A DNA stretch of 64,000 nt from Sipunculus nudus (lineage: Eukaryota > Annelida > Sipuncula > Golfingiida > Sipunculidae), in contig CM049314.1 of the NCBI GenBank assembly GCA_026874595.1, positions 50,389,812-50,453,811 on the forward strand. Reading direction: 5' to 3'. The notes beneath the pieces were generated by a model. The model saw only the letters and a list, made by a program, of their open reading frames with translations. It searched no databases and was not told the DNA's origin. The position numbers and the translations under genes were made by a program. Below, in pieces: positions 41,413 to 52,849 of this stretch (positions are counted from its first letter, which is position 1; the number at the start of each line of letters is the position of its first letter).

Positions 41413-43162
41413 CTCATATTCGCTTGCTTCCCGGTTCTTGCGTCTCACATATAGCATTCTACAGGCCACAGTTTTGAAAGAATCCTTTTCAAACTATTAC
41501 ATCTTATGTCTTACACTAATATCTCGAAACTGATTTTTCATTTTCCAGAATTGGCCGCTAGGGGGCGGTGCACTCAAACTTGCACAACATTTCATTTTTT
41601 GGCCATATCTGCAAAACTATAAACCTCATTTACATAAACTATAGCTTATTATCTTCCTCTGAGGTTTCTTCATAACATGATTAAGTCATCTGTTCTCAAT
41701 CTTGGGTCAGTTTGTCAGTATGTTTGTCTGTTTTTCAGTTGTCCTCAATTTCGCCTGCTTCCTGGTTCTTGCATCTCATATATAGCATTCTACAGGCCAC
41801 AATTTGGCAGGAATCGTTTTGTAAATTACACTTGTCATATATCGTGATGATATCTGGAAGTCCTATATTTATTATTCAAATAAGTCAAAGGGCAAGGTCA
41901 AGGTAATCAAAATATATCAAAATCTTATTTTCTTTAGAACTTTTATTAATATTGGTTCGTTCTTTACAAACTATGGATTATTTTCTTTCACTTTGACACT
42001 GCTCGTTGATCTGACTAACTTTACATCATTTCTGGCAAGCGCGTGACCTCAGGTCATCTAGTTTGTCTGTTTGTTTGTCTGTCTGTGAACTCTCTACAGG
42101 CCACAATTTTTCAGCAATTGCTTTCAAACTTACACAGCTGGTACATAAGCAAAAGTCCTCGAGGCCTATTGCTTTTGGGCATTATAGGTCAACGGTCAAG
42201 GTCATCAAAACTTCTGAAAACGGTTTTTTCCTTCATATCTTTGTCACTATAAGTCGTATCTTCTTCAAACATAGCTCATTTTAAACGTCATTCCAAGGCC
42301 AGTCATCTGGTGTGTAGCTGACTCAAATTTGCCGTAACCATGGTAACGAATTTTTGGGAAAAAGTCATGATATTCGAAAATAAGGGGCCTTATTTTTCTA
42401 ACTTTGGCAGTTTTACAGCTAGAGAGGTCTAGTTTTTTGCATCAGGTAGCATTCAACTAGTATTGCAAGGTTGTTTTATAAGTCTCACGATATCTCGTAT
42501 AATATCTCGTCAAACGAGATATTTCGAGATTTCAGTAGTCTTGCCCTGGAGGCCACAGTTTTGCTGGAATCTTTTTGAAACTGACATGTCGTAAGTCCTA
42601 CACTATTATCTCGAAATTGCTTTTTCCATTTTCTGAATGCGGCCGCTAGGGGGCGCTGGATGCAAACCTCCCTAACATTCCATGTTTTGGACATATCTCC
42701 AAAACTGTAAGCCTCAATTACATAAACTATAGCTTATTTTCTTCCTCTGGGTCTTTCAAAAAAACTGGTGTATTCATTTGGTCTCAATCTTGAGTCACCT
42801 TGTCTGTGTGTCCGTCTGTTTCTCAGTTGTCCTCAAATCCGCTTGCTTCCCGGTTCTTGCGTCTCACATATAGCATTCTACAGGCCACAGTTTTGAAAGA
42901 ATCCTTTTCAAACTATTACATCTTATGTCTTACACTAATATCTCGAAACCGATTTTTCATTTTCCAGAATTGGCCGCTAGGGGGCGGTGCACTCAAACTT
43001 GCACAACATATAATTTTTTGGCCATATCTGCAAAACTATAAACCTCATTTACATAAACTATAGCTTATTTTCTTCCTCTGGGTCTTTCCAAAAACCTGGT
43101 GTATTCATTTGGTCTCAATCTTGAGTCACTTTGTCTGTGTGTCCGTCTGTTTCTCAGTTGTC
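41413..43162. repeat. Satellite unit 23, short, older
   Basis: About 1,750 bp: A' 41,413-41,743, B from 41,744, C with the ancestral hairpin, D, and E 42,832-43,162. Divergence is similar to unit 22. Confidence 0.92.
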
Positions 43163-44518
43163 CTCAAATTCGCTTGCTGACCGGTTCTTGCATCTCATAT
43201 ATAGCATTCTACAGGCCACAATTTTGAAAGAATCCTTTTAAAACTATTACATCTTATGTCTTACACTGATATCTCGAAACCGATTTTTCATTTTATCAGA
43301 ATTGGCCGCTAGGGGGCGGTGCACTCAAACTTGTACAACATTTCATTTTTTGGCCATATCTCCAAAACTATACACCTCATTTACATAAACTATAGCTTAT
43401 TATCTTCCTCTGAGGTTTCTTCATAACATGATTAAGTCATCTGATCTCAATCTTGGGTCAGTTTGTCAGTATTTTGGTCTGTTTGTCAGTTGTCCTCAAT
43501 TTCGCCTGCTTCCTGGTTCTTGCGTCTCACATGTAGCATTCTACTGGCCACAATTTGGCAGGAATCGTTTTGTAAATAACACTTGTCATATATCGTGATG
43601 ATATCTGGAAGTCCTATTTTTATTATTCAATAAGTCAAAGGTCAAGGTCAAGGTGATCAAAATATATCAAAATCTTATTTTCTTTAGAACTTTGTTAATT
43701 TTGGTTCTTTCTTCACAAACTATGGATTATTTTCTTTCAATTTGATACTGCTCGTTCATCTGATTAACTTTACATCATTTCCGGCAAGCGCGTGACCTCA
43801 GGTCATCTAGTTTGTCTGTCTGTCCTAGTACTCTCTACAGGCCACAATTTTGAAGCAATTGCTTTTAAACTAACACCACTGTTAGACAAGCAAAAGTCGG
43901 TTTTTTCTTCATATCTTTGTTACTTTGTTACTATCAGTCGTTTCTACTTCAACAATAGCTCATTTTAATTGTCATTCCAAGGCTTGTCATCTGGTGTGAA
44001 GCTGACTCAAATTTGCCGTAACTATGGTTACAAATTTTGGGGGAAAAGTCATGATGTTTGAAAAGTAAGGGGTCTTATTTTTCTAACTTTGTCAGTTTTA
44101 AAGCTAGAGAGGTCTAGTTTTTTTGCATCAGGTAGCATTTAACTAGTACTACAAGGTTTTATTAAAAGTCTTGCACTATCTCGTAAAATATCTCGTGAAT
44201 AGAGATATTTCGAGATTTCATTTATCTTGCGCTAAAGGCCACATTATTGCAGGAATCTTTTTGAAACTGACATATCATAGATCCTACACTAGTATCTCAA
44301 AATTGTTTTTTCATTTTTTTAATATGGCTGCTAGGGGGCGCTGCACTCGACCCTCACACACATATCATTACATTGGCCATATCTCTAAAACCCTAAGCCT
44401 CAATTACATAAACTATAGCTTATTTTCTTCCTCTTGAGTCTTCTCCATAAACTGATAATGTCATCTGGTCTCAATCTTGTGTCACTTTGTCAGTGTGTCC
44501 GTCTGTTTGTCAGTTGTC
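43163..44518. repeat. Satellite unit 24, four-module, oldest recognisable
   Basis: About 1,356 bp: A' 43,163-43,494, B from 43,495, C with an internal deletion near 43,898, D ending 44,518. There is no E before the next monomer, so this unit appears to predate gain of E or lost it. Confidence 0.88.
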
Positions 44519-44970
44519 CTCAAATTCGCCTGCTTGCTGGTTCTTGTGTCTCACATATAGCATTCTACAGGCCACAGTTTTTAAAGAAGCATTTGAAAAC
44601 TGATGCATATTATGTTTTACAGAAATATCTCGAAACGTATTTTTCATTTTCCGGATATGGCCCCTAGGTGGCGCTGCACATGACCCTTACACACATATCA
44701 TGATATTTGTCATATCTTTAAAACCCAAAGCCTCAATTACAGTAACTATGGCTTATTTTCTTTCCCTGAGTCTTCTCCATGACCTGGTTAAGTATGTCTG
44801 TCTGTTCGTCTTTTGTGGTCAGCTTTGTCTGCTTCCTCGTTGTTTTGTCTGATATGTCATTCTACAGGCCCAAACTTCTCAGCAAACGCTGAGGGTCATT
44901 CAAATGAAAGAAAACCCACAATATGTTCTGTCTGTCCGTCTGTCTGTCATTTCAACTTCCGGCAAGCGCT

Positions 44971-44983
44971 CGACCTCTGGTCG
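44971..44983. other. Compensated copy of the B-end hairpin
   Basis: CGACC/GGTCG with loop TCT, followed by TCTAGTTTG. Core copies have TGACC/GGTCA: the outer T-A pair has become C-G on both sides. Confidence 0.6.
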
Positions 44984-45426
44984 TCTAGTTTGTTTGTCTG
45001 TCTGTCTCCGCCCACAAATGCACAGTTTTGCAGGGATCTCTTTCAAACTTACACAGCTGATAGAAAACCAAAAATCCTCGAAGCCTATTGATTTTTTTTA
45101 ATATCGGTCAAAGGTAAAGGTCATCGAAAAACGTTGAAAGTTTATTTTTGCCATAACTTCCTCAATATCAGTCCTATCTTTACAAACTTTAGCTTAACTT
45201 CTTCCTCTGGGTCTTCTCCAGATCTAATTTTTCCGTCTTGTCTCAAACTTGTATCACTTTGTCAGTTTGTCTATCTGTTTGACAGTTGTCCTCAATTTCG
45301 CATGCTTGCCGTTTCTTGCATCTTACTATAGCATTCTACAGGCCACGGTTTTGCAGGAATCCTTTTGAAACTGGTGCAACATATGTCTTACAGTAATATC
45401 TCGAGACAATTTTCATTCTCATGATA

Positions 45427-45445
45427 TGGCCACTAGGGGGCGCTG
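45427..45445 (+). promoter_or_regulatory. Best CTCF-consensus match in the window
   Basis: TGGCCACTAGGGGGCGCTG matches the extended vertebrate CTCF motif without a mismatch. It lies in an old edge monomer, suggesting that the full match is close to the ancestral state. Confidence 0.55.
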
Positions 45446-45765
45446 CACAACTACCTCCCCTATATATCATCTTTTGGCCCTATCTTCAAAACTATAAATC
45501 TCAGTTGCATAAATTGAAGCTGATTTTCTTCATCTGAGTCTTCTCCATAACCTGGTTAAGTCATCTGGTCTCAATATTGTGTAATTTTGTCAGTCCAGCT
45601 GTCTGACATCCCAGTTGTCCTCAATTATGCCTGATTGCTGGTTCTTGCGTCTTAAAATAGCATTCTACAGGCCACAGTTGTGCAGGAATCCTTTTGAAAC
45701 TGGTACATCTTATGTCTTACAGTAATATCTCGATACGTATTTTTCATTTTCATGATATGGCCACT

Positions 45766-47741
45766 TGGCCACATTTGGAATTTTTTACTTAATTATCAGT
45801 CTTATAACCATTAATATTTTATATCATATGCATTCAGAGTCATTCCCAAATTAACTGGTTTTACTAAATATAATATTTTTTTTGCATTTGTAGTCGTACA
45901 GAATCAGAGCTGCATACAAGCAGCACACTTTGTATGGATTTTTTTTTATCATCTTTCATCAATTATTATCATTGTTGTGATTATTTTATTTGTGATTATT
46001 TTTTTTATATTTAAAATTATGCCTTTTTAATGTACAGAAAGAGTTGCGAGTGTGCTTGAAGCACTATCTAATTTTTCCCCTACAAAATCTATAAATGTGT
46101 TTGACATAAAAAGTACAAAAAAATATTAATTAAATAATACAAATGGTATGACAATCCATAAATATCACTTAATAGTGTGATCAAGTGTCCCCCAAACACC
46201 TTCATTAGCCCAGTCATTAGCTGTCAAATGTTGTAGGTGCCATGCCCCCCCTAGCAGCCTTTGGCTGTGCTGGCAAGTGGTCACAGGTTTCCTGGAAGAT
46301 GGCTCAGAACTGGTTCTGCATCTACAGTCTTAAATATCTCTGCTCAGAATAATGATACAGCCTTTATTTAACATACATAACCTGAAATGAAATACTATCT
46401 ATAAACAGCACTCATCAATTAAGAAATGGTGATTTTAATTTTTGGTTGATATACCTAAATGTTTAGGGGGGGGGGGGGATGTCATGAGATGAATTGTGCT
46501 GTTTGTTTAATCATGTTTTATCTTTATTTCTTGGGTTAGCTGTACCTTTGTATGTGTTTAAGGTAGGCCAGGGTTGCTGGTTAGAGTATTGTGTAGTGGG
46601 ACAATAGGGGAATTCAGAGCGGTCACCAAATGCACCCCTCTGAGGTATGCTATTGTAGTAGGGACATTGTTCCTCAAAAGCTAAGCAGTCCCAGGAATTT
46701 AAGAGGGCCGCATACTCAGTGTTGAGACAGTCTGGGAGTCATCGGTGTACAGAAGCCAATCAGCCATCTGGGGGACCAGTGCAGCAGTTCTGCCATTCGG
46801 GTCAAGAGCTACCAGTCGGGGTCCAGTATTGCCAGTTCAGAAGTCTAGAGACAGTTTAACTGGACTCCCTGCGATTTTACTAGAGTTTTATTTATTGTGC
46901 AACCAAAGGCAACCTGGTCAATCATTTGGTAGGGGCAGCCTTTTTCCTAGGGCACTGATAAAAGGTAACATTCATCGGGTGACAGGCAGTATCACACGCT
47001 TCCTCTCATTTTACATCCTAGTGTTAACCAGACCCATTGTCTCCTGCACTTGGGGTCCTGGGTGTGTAATTGTCCCCATTGCTTGGCCATACCACTGAGG
47101 AACCCCTGGAGGGCGCACTCATTTGTGAGTGAAACACAGCCATTGGGCATGGCCTTCCCATTTAGCTTGCAGAGCATTCATCCTGGTTGGGGGGCACAGT
47201 GAACAATCTCACCACCTGGGCTCAGATTCAAATTCATGATCTCCTTATGGTAATTTAATGATGAAAATAATCTTAATCTAAGTTTTAACCTTAGGTTCAG
47301 TAGCTTGCATTCCCCACAGAATTGATTGGATTTTAAAATAAATTTATAATTCATGAAGAATGAACAAATTTATTTTATTAACAGAGAACATAAACAAAAC
47401 CAATGTGAAAAATGAAATACAGAAAGGCAGTACACATGGACATTTTATAAAACAGAACAAATTATTAACCTGCACAGATATGTGTATTGTACTATTGATT
47501 ATGGGTCATGAAAATAAATGTTATTCTGGGACCTTGTTAAGAAAACTTTCAAACACATTTATGTGAAGAAAATACAAGGGACCATGAATCAAACCATTCA
47601 GCTAAAACTGTCCACAAGAGAAACTGTATAAAATCCTGGGCCATAAAAAGAGGCCACAATGACATTTTTTCAATAACAATTTGAAAACACAAGAATAAAC
47701 TGCCACTGCATTTGGCCCTTACATTTTATATTGCTTAGGAA

Positions 47742-47744
<3 letters not shown>
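45766..47744. other. AT-rich unique DNA, no gene recognised
   Basis: Sequence changes abruptly from satellite to AT-rich DNA. It contains a 13-G run, a GC-richer block at about 46,550-47,230 with an open frame of 117 codons (46,745-47,098) lacking any recognisable domain, and nothing with splice signals or motifs supporting a gene. Confidence 0.7.
46466..46478 (+). repeat. G13 homopolymer
   Basis: Run of 13 G in otherwise AT-rich DNA; length may be uncertain in the assembly. Confidence 0.9.

Positions 47745-47808
<64 letters not shown>
47745..47808. repeat. (TA)32 microsatellite
   Basis: 64 bp of uninterrupted TA, followed by AACTATTAATATATAT. Self-complementary and cruciform-prone. Confidence 0.97.
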
Positions 47809-47815
<7 letters not shown>

Positions 47816-50111
47816 AATATATATCCTAATGTTTGTACAATAACCAAACATTATTTAACCCATCATTCTCATACTTCACATGTGCATATGGACATAGGTA
47901 AGAGGATGAAGTCTTTTATAATTGGGTCATGACCTTGACACTGAATTTGTCCATGTTGGATGATAACATTCCAGAAAGGTTGCTGGATTTCTCTGAAATT
48001 TGGATTGACTGAGGTCTTGGATAATTTGTTCTTTTAGACAGCATTTGTCATGCTATCAAAAATCTGTTTCTTTTTTTGTTCTGTTTGATTTCCATCACTA
48101 TAAATAAAAAACAAAACAAAAAAAATCCAGATATTTTTCACATTCCGCATATGCACAGATATGGGTTGTGCAAGGAGTCATGACCTTCATCATGAGTAGC
48201 CTTGATGTTGAAGGATTCTATATTTAAAGAAAACCTCATAAAACATTAGATTTCTCTTGATTGGTTGGTTTGATATTATGATTGACCAAAGATCTTAGAT
48301 AGTTCAAAGTTCCTGGATAGTTCTTCTACAGGAGTGCCACCTGCACTCATTACTCTAGGTTTTTGTGTTTTTATGTTTTTCTACCCATCACTGCCACTGA
48401 AGAGGATGTGATCAGTACACTTATAAATGTGAAGAGAGCTTTCTTTGAAGTTCAGCTTGGATTACAGCTTGTTTGATAACTCTGAATGCTGAAAAAGACT
48501 TATAAATGCATGTTCACCAGAGGTCTTTCTTAAATGATCCTGCAAATGATACTGCAGCATTGCTATGCCAGACATTTCACATTCTCATTTTACAAAAGAT
48601 TCTCTATGGCCCTGCCTGTGCACATTTGGGGATCATATGAAAGACGGACAGCCTTTCTTGTTCTCCACAAACAAAAACAAATCCACAATCCTGTGGAAAA
48701 TACTGTTCATCTGCCTTATGTTATTTAAATAAAACTTATATATTGATTGTGAAGTAAAGAATCCAAAAAGGTTTATAAATAGGTGTACACTGTTTTCTTT
48801 ATGCTTTTCAGAAAACAAGTATTTCATAGTCACAGCTGACAAAATTAAAAGATAAAAACCTCTGATCTATCAATGACCTAATGGGCAATCTACTATTCAC
48901 GAATCATATTGTTCATTTGTTCACTTTTTTAAAGAGGGACTGGCAAACAAATCTGACCGACCGTAGTAAATGTTACTGTTGTAGCACTTTTCTCACAATT
49001 ACAGCATTTTAAATACCCCAAACCAAAATGTATCAAAAGTCAAATAAATTTGGTGTGTAATCCTGCCCAAACAGTTAAGACATGAAGCATTCGACAAAAA
49101 GGAAGTTAATGACTCTTAGTTAAACACACTGAATAATTTTCTTTTATTGTGTTTATACATCTCTAATAATCATATGATATACAGATATATCCTAAAGCTA
49201 TAGTCATATAAAGGTGAAAAGACAATGCATCTCTTATTCAAGTATGGATATTGTAGAGGAATGATAAATCTAGAAATGCTAAATTACAAGAGGAAAGTTA
49301 ACATCATTATTTTACTAATAGCCATTTAAGTCTTGAGGCCAAAGGCTTGTAAGGTCAAAAACATAAGGGAACTATTTTCCATCACAATATCATGGCAAAT
49401 CATCATTGGTGGATGCAAGTTGCGGTCTGCCTTTTGAGCAACTATAGCTGGGGTAGGTCTGACTCCAAGCCTCAATCTGTAACACATCAACCAAGCTAGC
49501 TATAACAATTTTGATCTGTGCCCTGCTAATGAAGTCTGGATGATGGACAAGGGGTCATGGCTATAGCCCAAATACTGACAGTTAGCATACCTAAAAAGTA
49601 TTAACTCTGTCTATTAACCCAGACATAAATAACTGATACATAATACCTTCTTCAGGAAAGCACAATAAAAAGAAAAGGACTGACAAGTGTAGATTTAACA
49701 GAACCGTTATTAGTTCAGTTTTTGTCTAGTAGCAGTTCAATATTTTGATGGTATTTCAGATGAATTTATGTCAGAGAAATAATAAAATTGTCATAAACAG
49801 TTCCAGTCTGCTTCAGAAGCATGTGTAGTCACACAGATGATCCAACCTCCACACTCACAAAAAATACCAGCTTTAATTTTCAGTGCTCATGGACTTGCAT
49901 GGCTTTACCATCACAAAACAGTCCTTCAGGGGTTGCTTCATCTAATATTAACACATGATGGTTTAAGCCTAAACTTGACATTCCAAAAACTTGTAATGAA
50001 TTATGATGTGATTTAACAAGATTTCTAATAATTTCATGGGTAAAACAAATAGAAAATAACATGAAATGTACTTGTGGATTTCTGTGAACTATATAGGTAT
50101 TACTTCTATGT
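47809..50111. other. Unique AT-rich DNA; may hold 3'UTR of the EF-hand gene
   Basis: No exon recognised. If the terminal exon at 50,112-50,304 is correct, its 3'UTR runs leftward into this stretch; a minus-strand AATAAA lies at 49,143-49,148 (TTTATT on plus), about 970 bp past the stop, and is only a candidate poly(A) signal. Confidence 0.5.
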
Positions 50112-50304
50112 TTAGTGAGCCAGCAGATCATGGAGCAACGTCTGTATGTTGACATGCTGGATCTGTGCTGCTTCCTTGTTGCCCGACCAGCCCTCATCTG
50201 GATGACCAGTTGAGAAAGCCACCGGCTGAACTGGGAAGTCCCGCCAGTTGAGGAGCCTTATGAAGTCATTGTAATTCAGCAGTCCACTGTCATCTTTTGG
50301 TGCA
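50112..50304 (-). CDS. Terminal coding exon, EF-hand protein (EFHB/CFAP21-like?)
   Basis: Minus-strand exon preceded by acceptor TTTTAG and ending in TAA at 50,112-50,114. It encodes 63 residues after a split Ala codon: AAPKDDSGLLNYNDFIRLL, then NWRDFPVQP, and a polar tail ending LLHDLLAH. KDDSGLLNYND has the pattern of an EF-hand loop (D at position 3, S at 5, G at 6, Y at 10, D at 12), but proline sits where the first Asp should be, so calcium binding may be weak. The sequence NYNDFIRLLNWRDFP recalls the C-terminal region of the ciliary protein EFHB/CFAP21; this identification is from memory and unverified. It joins in frame to the exon at 55,777-55,869. Confidence 0.65.
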
Positions 50305-50853
50305 CTAAAAATGAAGAAAGATGTACCGTATGTAACACAACATAAGTAGGTTCAATCATGCCATGTGGTAAGAAATCAATACTGGTCTTAAAATGCATGT
50401 CTTAAACAGACCTATTCATATGCTAGGTATGTTAAATATACAGAAGTTTACTATTTTCTCCTTAAAATATTATGATATTTGCCAATTTTTTGTTTAAAAC
50501 CATTTGCTTACTCCTGTACACAAGTGTAAAAAAAACTGGCACTTGGTGTGATTAATGGTGCAAAACTAAACAGTGCATGCCACCTATATGGTGTTCCATG
50601 CAATTTGATAAATCGAGATTTTCAAGCATCCAACTGTTCCTTCTTTCATGTTTTTTTTTTCTTCTTTGGGAGCTGTCATATATGGTCAAGACAGCCATTT
50701 AGACTGAATTGAACAATCGCTCTAATCTGTCTAACTTGAAAACAAAGAAGCTGTAGGTGGTTCCATCAGTTTTCTGAAGCTGTATGTCATCAAGTTTGTC
50801 AAGACCAATTACCCCTCCCATTTACTGAAAATCTGTTCAGCCATTCTTGAGTA

Positions 50854-52847
50854 CCGTAAAAGTCATTGTACTAGGAAATCGAATTCTAAAAACTAGAATT
50901 TTCTAGCAAAGTCGGGGTGCGACTTGTAATACGTACTAATCCTGTTTCTGTCAGCTTTCCCGGTACATGGAACGACGTCAGTTGAGCGATAATCGGCAAT
51001 ACCTTTAACCAGTGCTTTGTGAAACGTCTTTCCCTAATAATTTACACTTTTAACCATCTCTTATGCTTTATATTTTGTGAACTGACGTAATTTTCATTTT
51101 ATTAACATTAAATGCAAATTTTAATTTTGCCCAGTTCAAGACCTACCCGTTCTGACAAGTCGCCATTCAAGTGACACTTCCTAATCTGCGTTACTATTAT
51201 ATCATGAGTCCATTTGACGCATATGCCAGTCTGCCGCTCTTTGATGTACATTTTCTTTCTGTTTAACTATATGGGTATGCTTTCCATAATGAAAAACTCG
51301 CGGTTCCATATCCGTTTATGCATGTAAAGTTGCGTCACATTCAAGCTTGATCCACTACACATACGTCGTGAATTCTTTTGCCTGCCCGGTTGATCGCTGA
51401 ATACCAGCTGACCTTTGAAGCCGTGTAGCGGAAGTTCAAGCCCCGGGTCACCCGTGCAATGACCTTTACATCCCCATGTCAACTAAGCCTTTCGTGACTG
51501 ATATCCACAATTATAAACTCTCATGTTAAGAACCATTAGGTAACTGTCACCATCTCGTGGTTTTCAAGCGTTTTGGATAACAATGTTATAACGTTTCACG
51601 TGAGCTACAAATATACGATTTGCTTCGAGTGTTACCCGTGTCTCTTTCAGGACGATCATATGCCCAACAATATGGCGGAACGCATGCATTACGGTCAATC
51701 GTGCGTTGACGTATTCGTGATTTTTTTAATGAAGACACATTAATCAATACAATGAAATAACAAACACCAAATAGGTATATATTTTATTTACTTAAAATGC
51801 CACATACGCACCTAAATTCAACTGGAACCGGCACCGTTTGGTGTCATGACGGATCTGGTTCAACACGGCAGAGTTTGCCATACATCCAAGCCACTTGAAT
51901 ATAATCACTGATAACGATGGAAATTGGGTTTACCAGATATTATCCAAGAAAAATAAATCATTAGTCCCAGTAAATATAATATCTGTAAATTCAATTATGT
52001 TTATTTTACGTTAACTGATCGGTCAATAAAGCGTTCATTATCCCCCTGTTGACTGACATATATTTCAGTGATTTCAGTAATACCGTCCATGTGCCGCGCC
52101 TAGATGGTAAGTTGTAACACTTAATTGAAGGGATAATAAATTCAGTTTTATAGAGCCCATTTAAGAAATTAGGTGAATAAATTCAAACTGAATTATTCTT
52201 TCCATCTTTCAGTTGTCTTAAGTCAGTTCAAATCATGCCCAATGCGACGGATTGGGACTCGTCACGCGTACGCAAACTAATCATTGTCTAATGAATCCAC
52301 CCTACGTTTGACGATCTTTAACAATTTAAAGAGTTGCCCGATTGTGATAGTATTTTGCCTCAGACTCTTTTAGTTTATTAATACAGTCATTTAACTTGAT
52401 ATTTGCATTCTAATGTTACTTAACCTAGTAAGAAACGGCAACAATGACATCGTTTCACAGCACAAAATGTTATCTGACGCAGCTGACCTTGGCACTGTAC
52501 AAATCTTACCTGACAACTGAACCCCGACTTTATATGTTAAGATTCTGTTGTTATTCCTTAAATATAAGCATTGTATTAAAGCTGTCCAATTATTTTTATG
52601 TTTAAATGGTTTATCTAGTTTATAAACCACAAAAGTACTACGGGGACGTTGGTTGTAGTCTTGCATCGCAAGGAATGATACTCAAATTCCAAAAGTATCA
52701 GGTGGTTGGGACGCCTCCGAAGTCTAGGTGCGACCTATATTATGGACTTTTCCTGAAACTAAACTTGAACGGCTATTCCCAAGGGGGATCCTAAAAGTCA
52801 GGGTGCGACTTGTAATAAGGATGCAACTTCTGCAACGACTTTTACGG
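50854..52847. mobile_element. Non-autonomous DNA transposon, Tc1/mariner-like (TA target)
   Basis: Terminal inverted repeats CCGTAAAAGTCATTG (left) and CCGTAAAAGTCGTTG (right, reversed), flanked by TA on both sides (50,852-50,853 and 52,848-52,849). Length 1,994 bp. Near both ends lies GGGTGCGACTTGTAATA in the same orientation, and a third version, AGGTGCGACCTATATTATGG, near 52,725; these look like transposase-binding subterminal repeats. TA duplication fits the Tc1/mariner superfamily; the pogo/Tigger subgroup is a guess. The interior is richer in CpG than its surroundings and has no long transposase frame, so mobility would need a helper. Confidence 0.75.
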
Positions 52848-52849
52848 TA

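Larger units (their letters stand above)
1..45765. repeat. Higher-order satellite array (right part; left end outside window)
   Basis: Tandem array of about 331-bp monomers organised into higher-order units. Corresponding points recur every 2,063 or 1,732 bp (one 2,059); the difference of 331 is exactly one monomer. Twenty near-identical units fill 1-37,946, then units 21-24 and remnants diverge steadily to 45,765. All monomers read the same way. The window opens inside the array at an A' monomer boundary, so total length is unknown. Core units differ by only a handful of substitutions each, implying recent amplification or ongoing homogenisation; the right edge is older. No coding function is seen. 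Collapse or expansion in assembly is possible, but the many private and shared variants argue that the units are real. Confidence 0.97.
44519..45765. repeat. Decayed monomers at the array edge
   Basis: A-type monomer 44,519 to about 44,815 with core CCCCTAGGTGGCGCTG; short B-like piece with hairpin and GTCT runs to about 45,005; C-like piece to about 45,291, which then joins directly to an A-type end; full A-type monomer 45,292 to about 45,621; last monomer cut at 45,765 inside the GGCCACTAGGGGG word. Order is scrambled relative to the core. Confidence 0.85.

Noticed and set aside
1-45765. CRISPR array
   Set aside because: Units are kilobase-sized with no short repeat/unique spacer alternation, and the DNA is eukaryotic in character.
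46745-47098. 117-codon open frame
   Set aside because: No recognisable domain, biased composition or splice context; falls within the same unassigned GC-richer block.
46550-47100. Possible solo LTR-like fossil (TATA-like AATTTAAGAGG region, then a CCTGCACTTGGGGTCCTG phrase reminiscent of Gypsy-type LTR ends)
   Set aside because: No second copy, no flanking target duplication and no internal element recognised; family cannot be assigned, so it is not called.
47187-47250. Possible tRNA-derived SINE head (GGCACAGTGAAC as A box, GATTCAAATTC as B box, about 34 bp apart)
   Set aside because: Boxes are degenerate, and no tail or second copy is visible.
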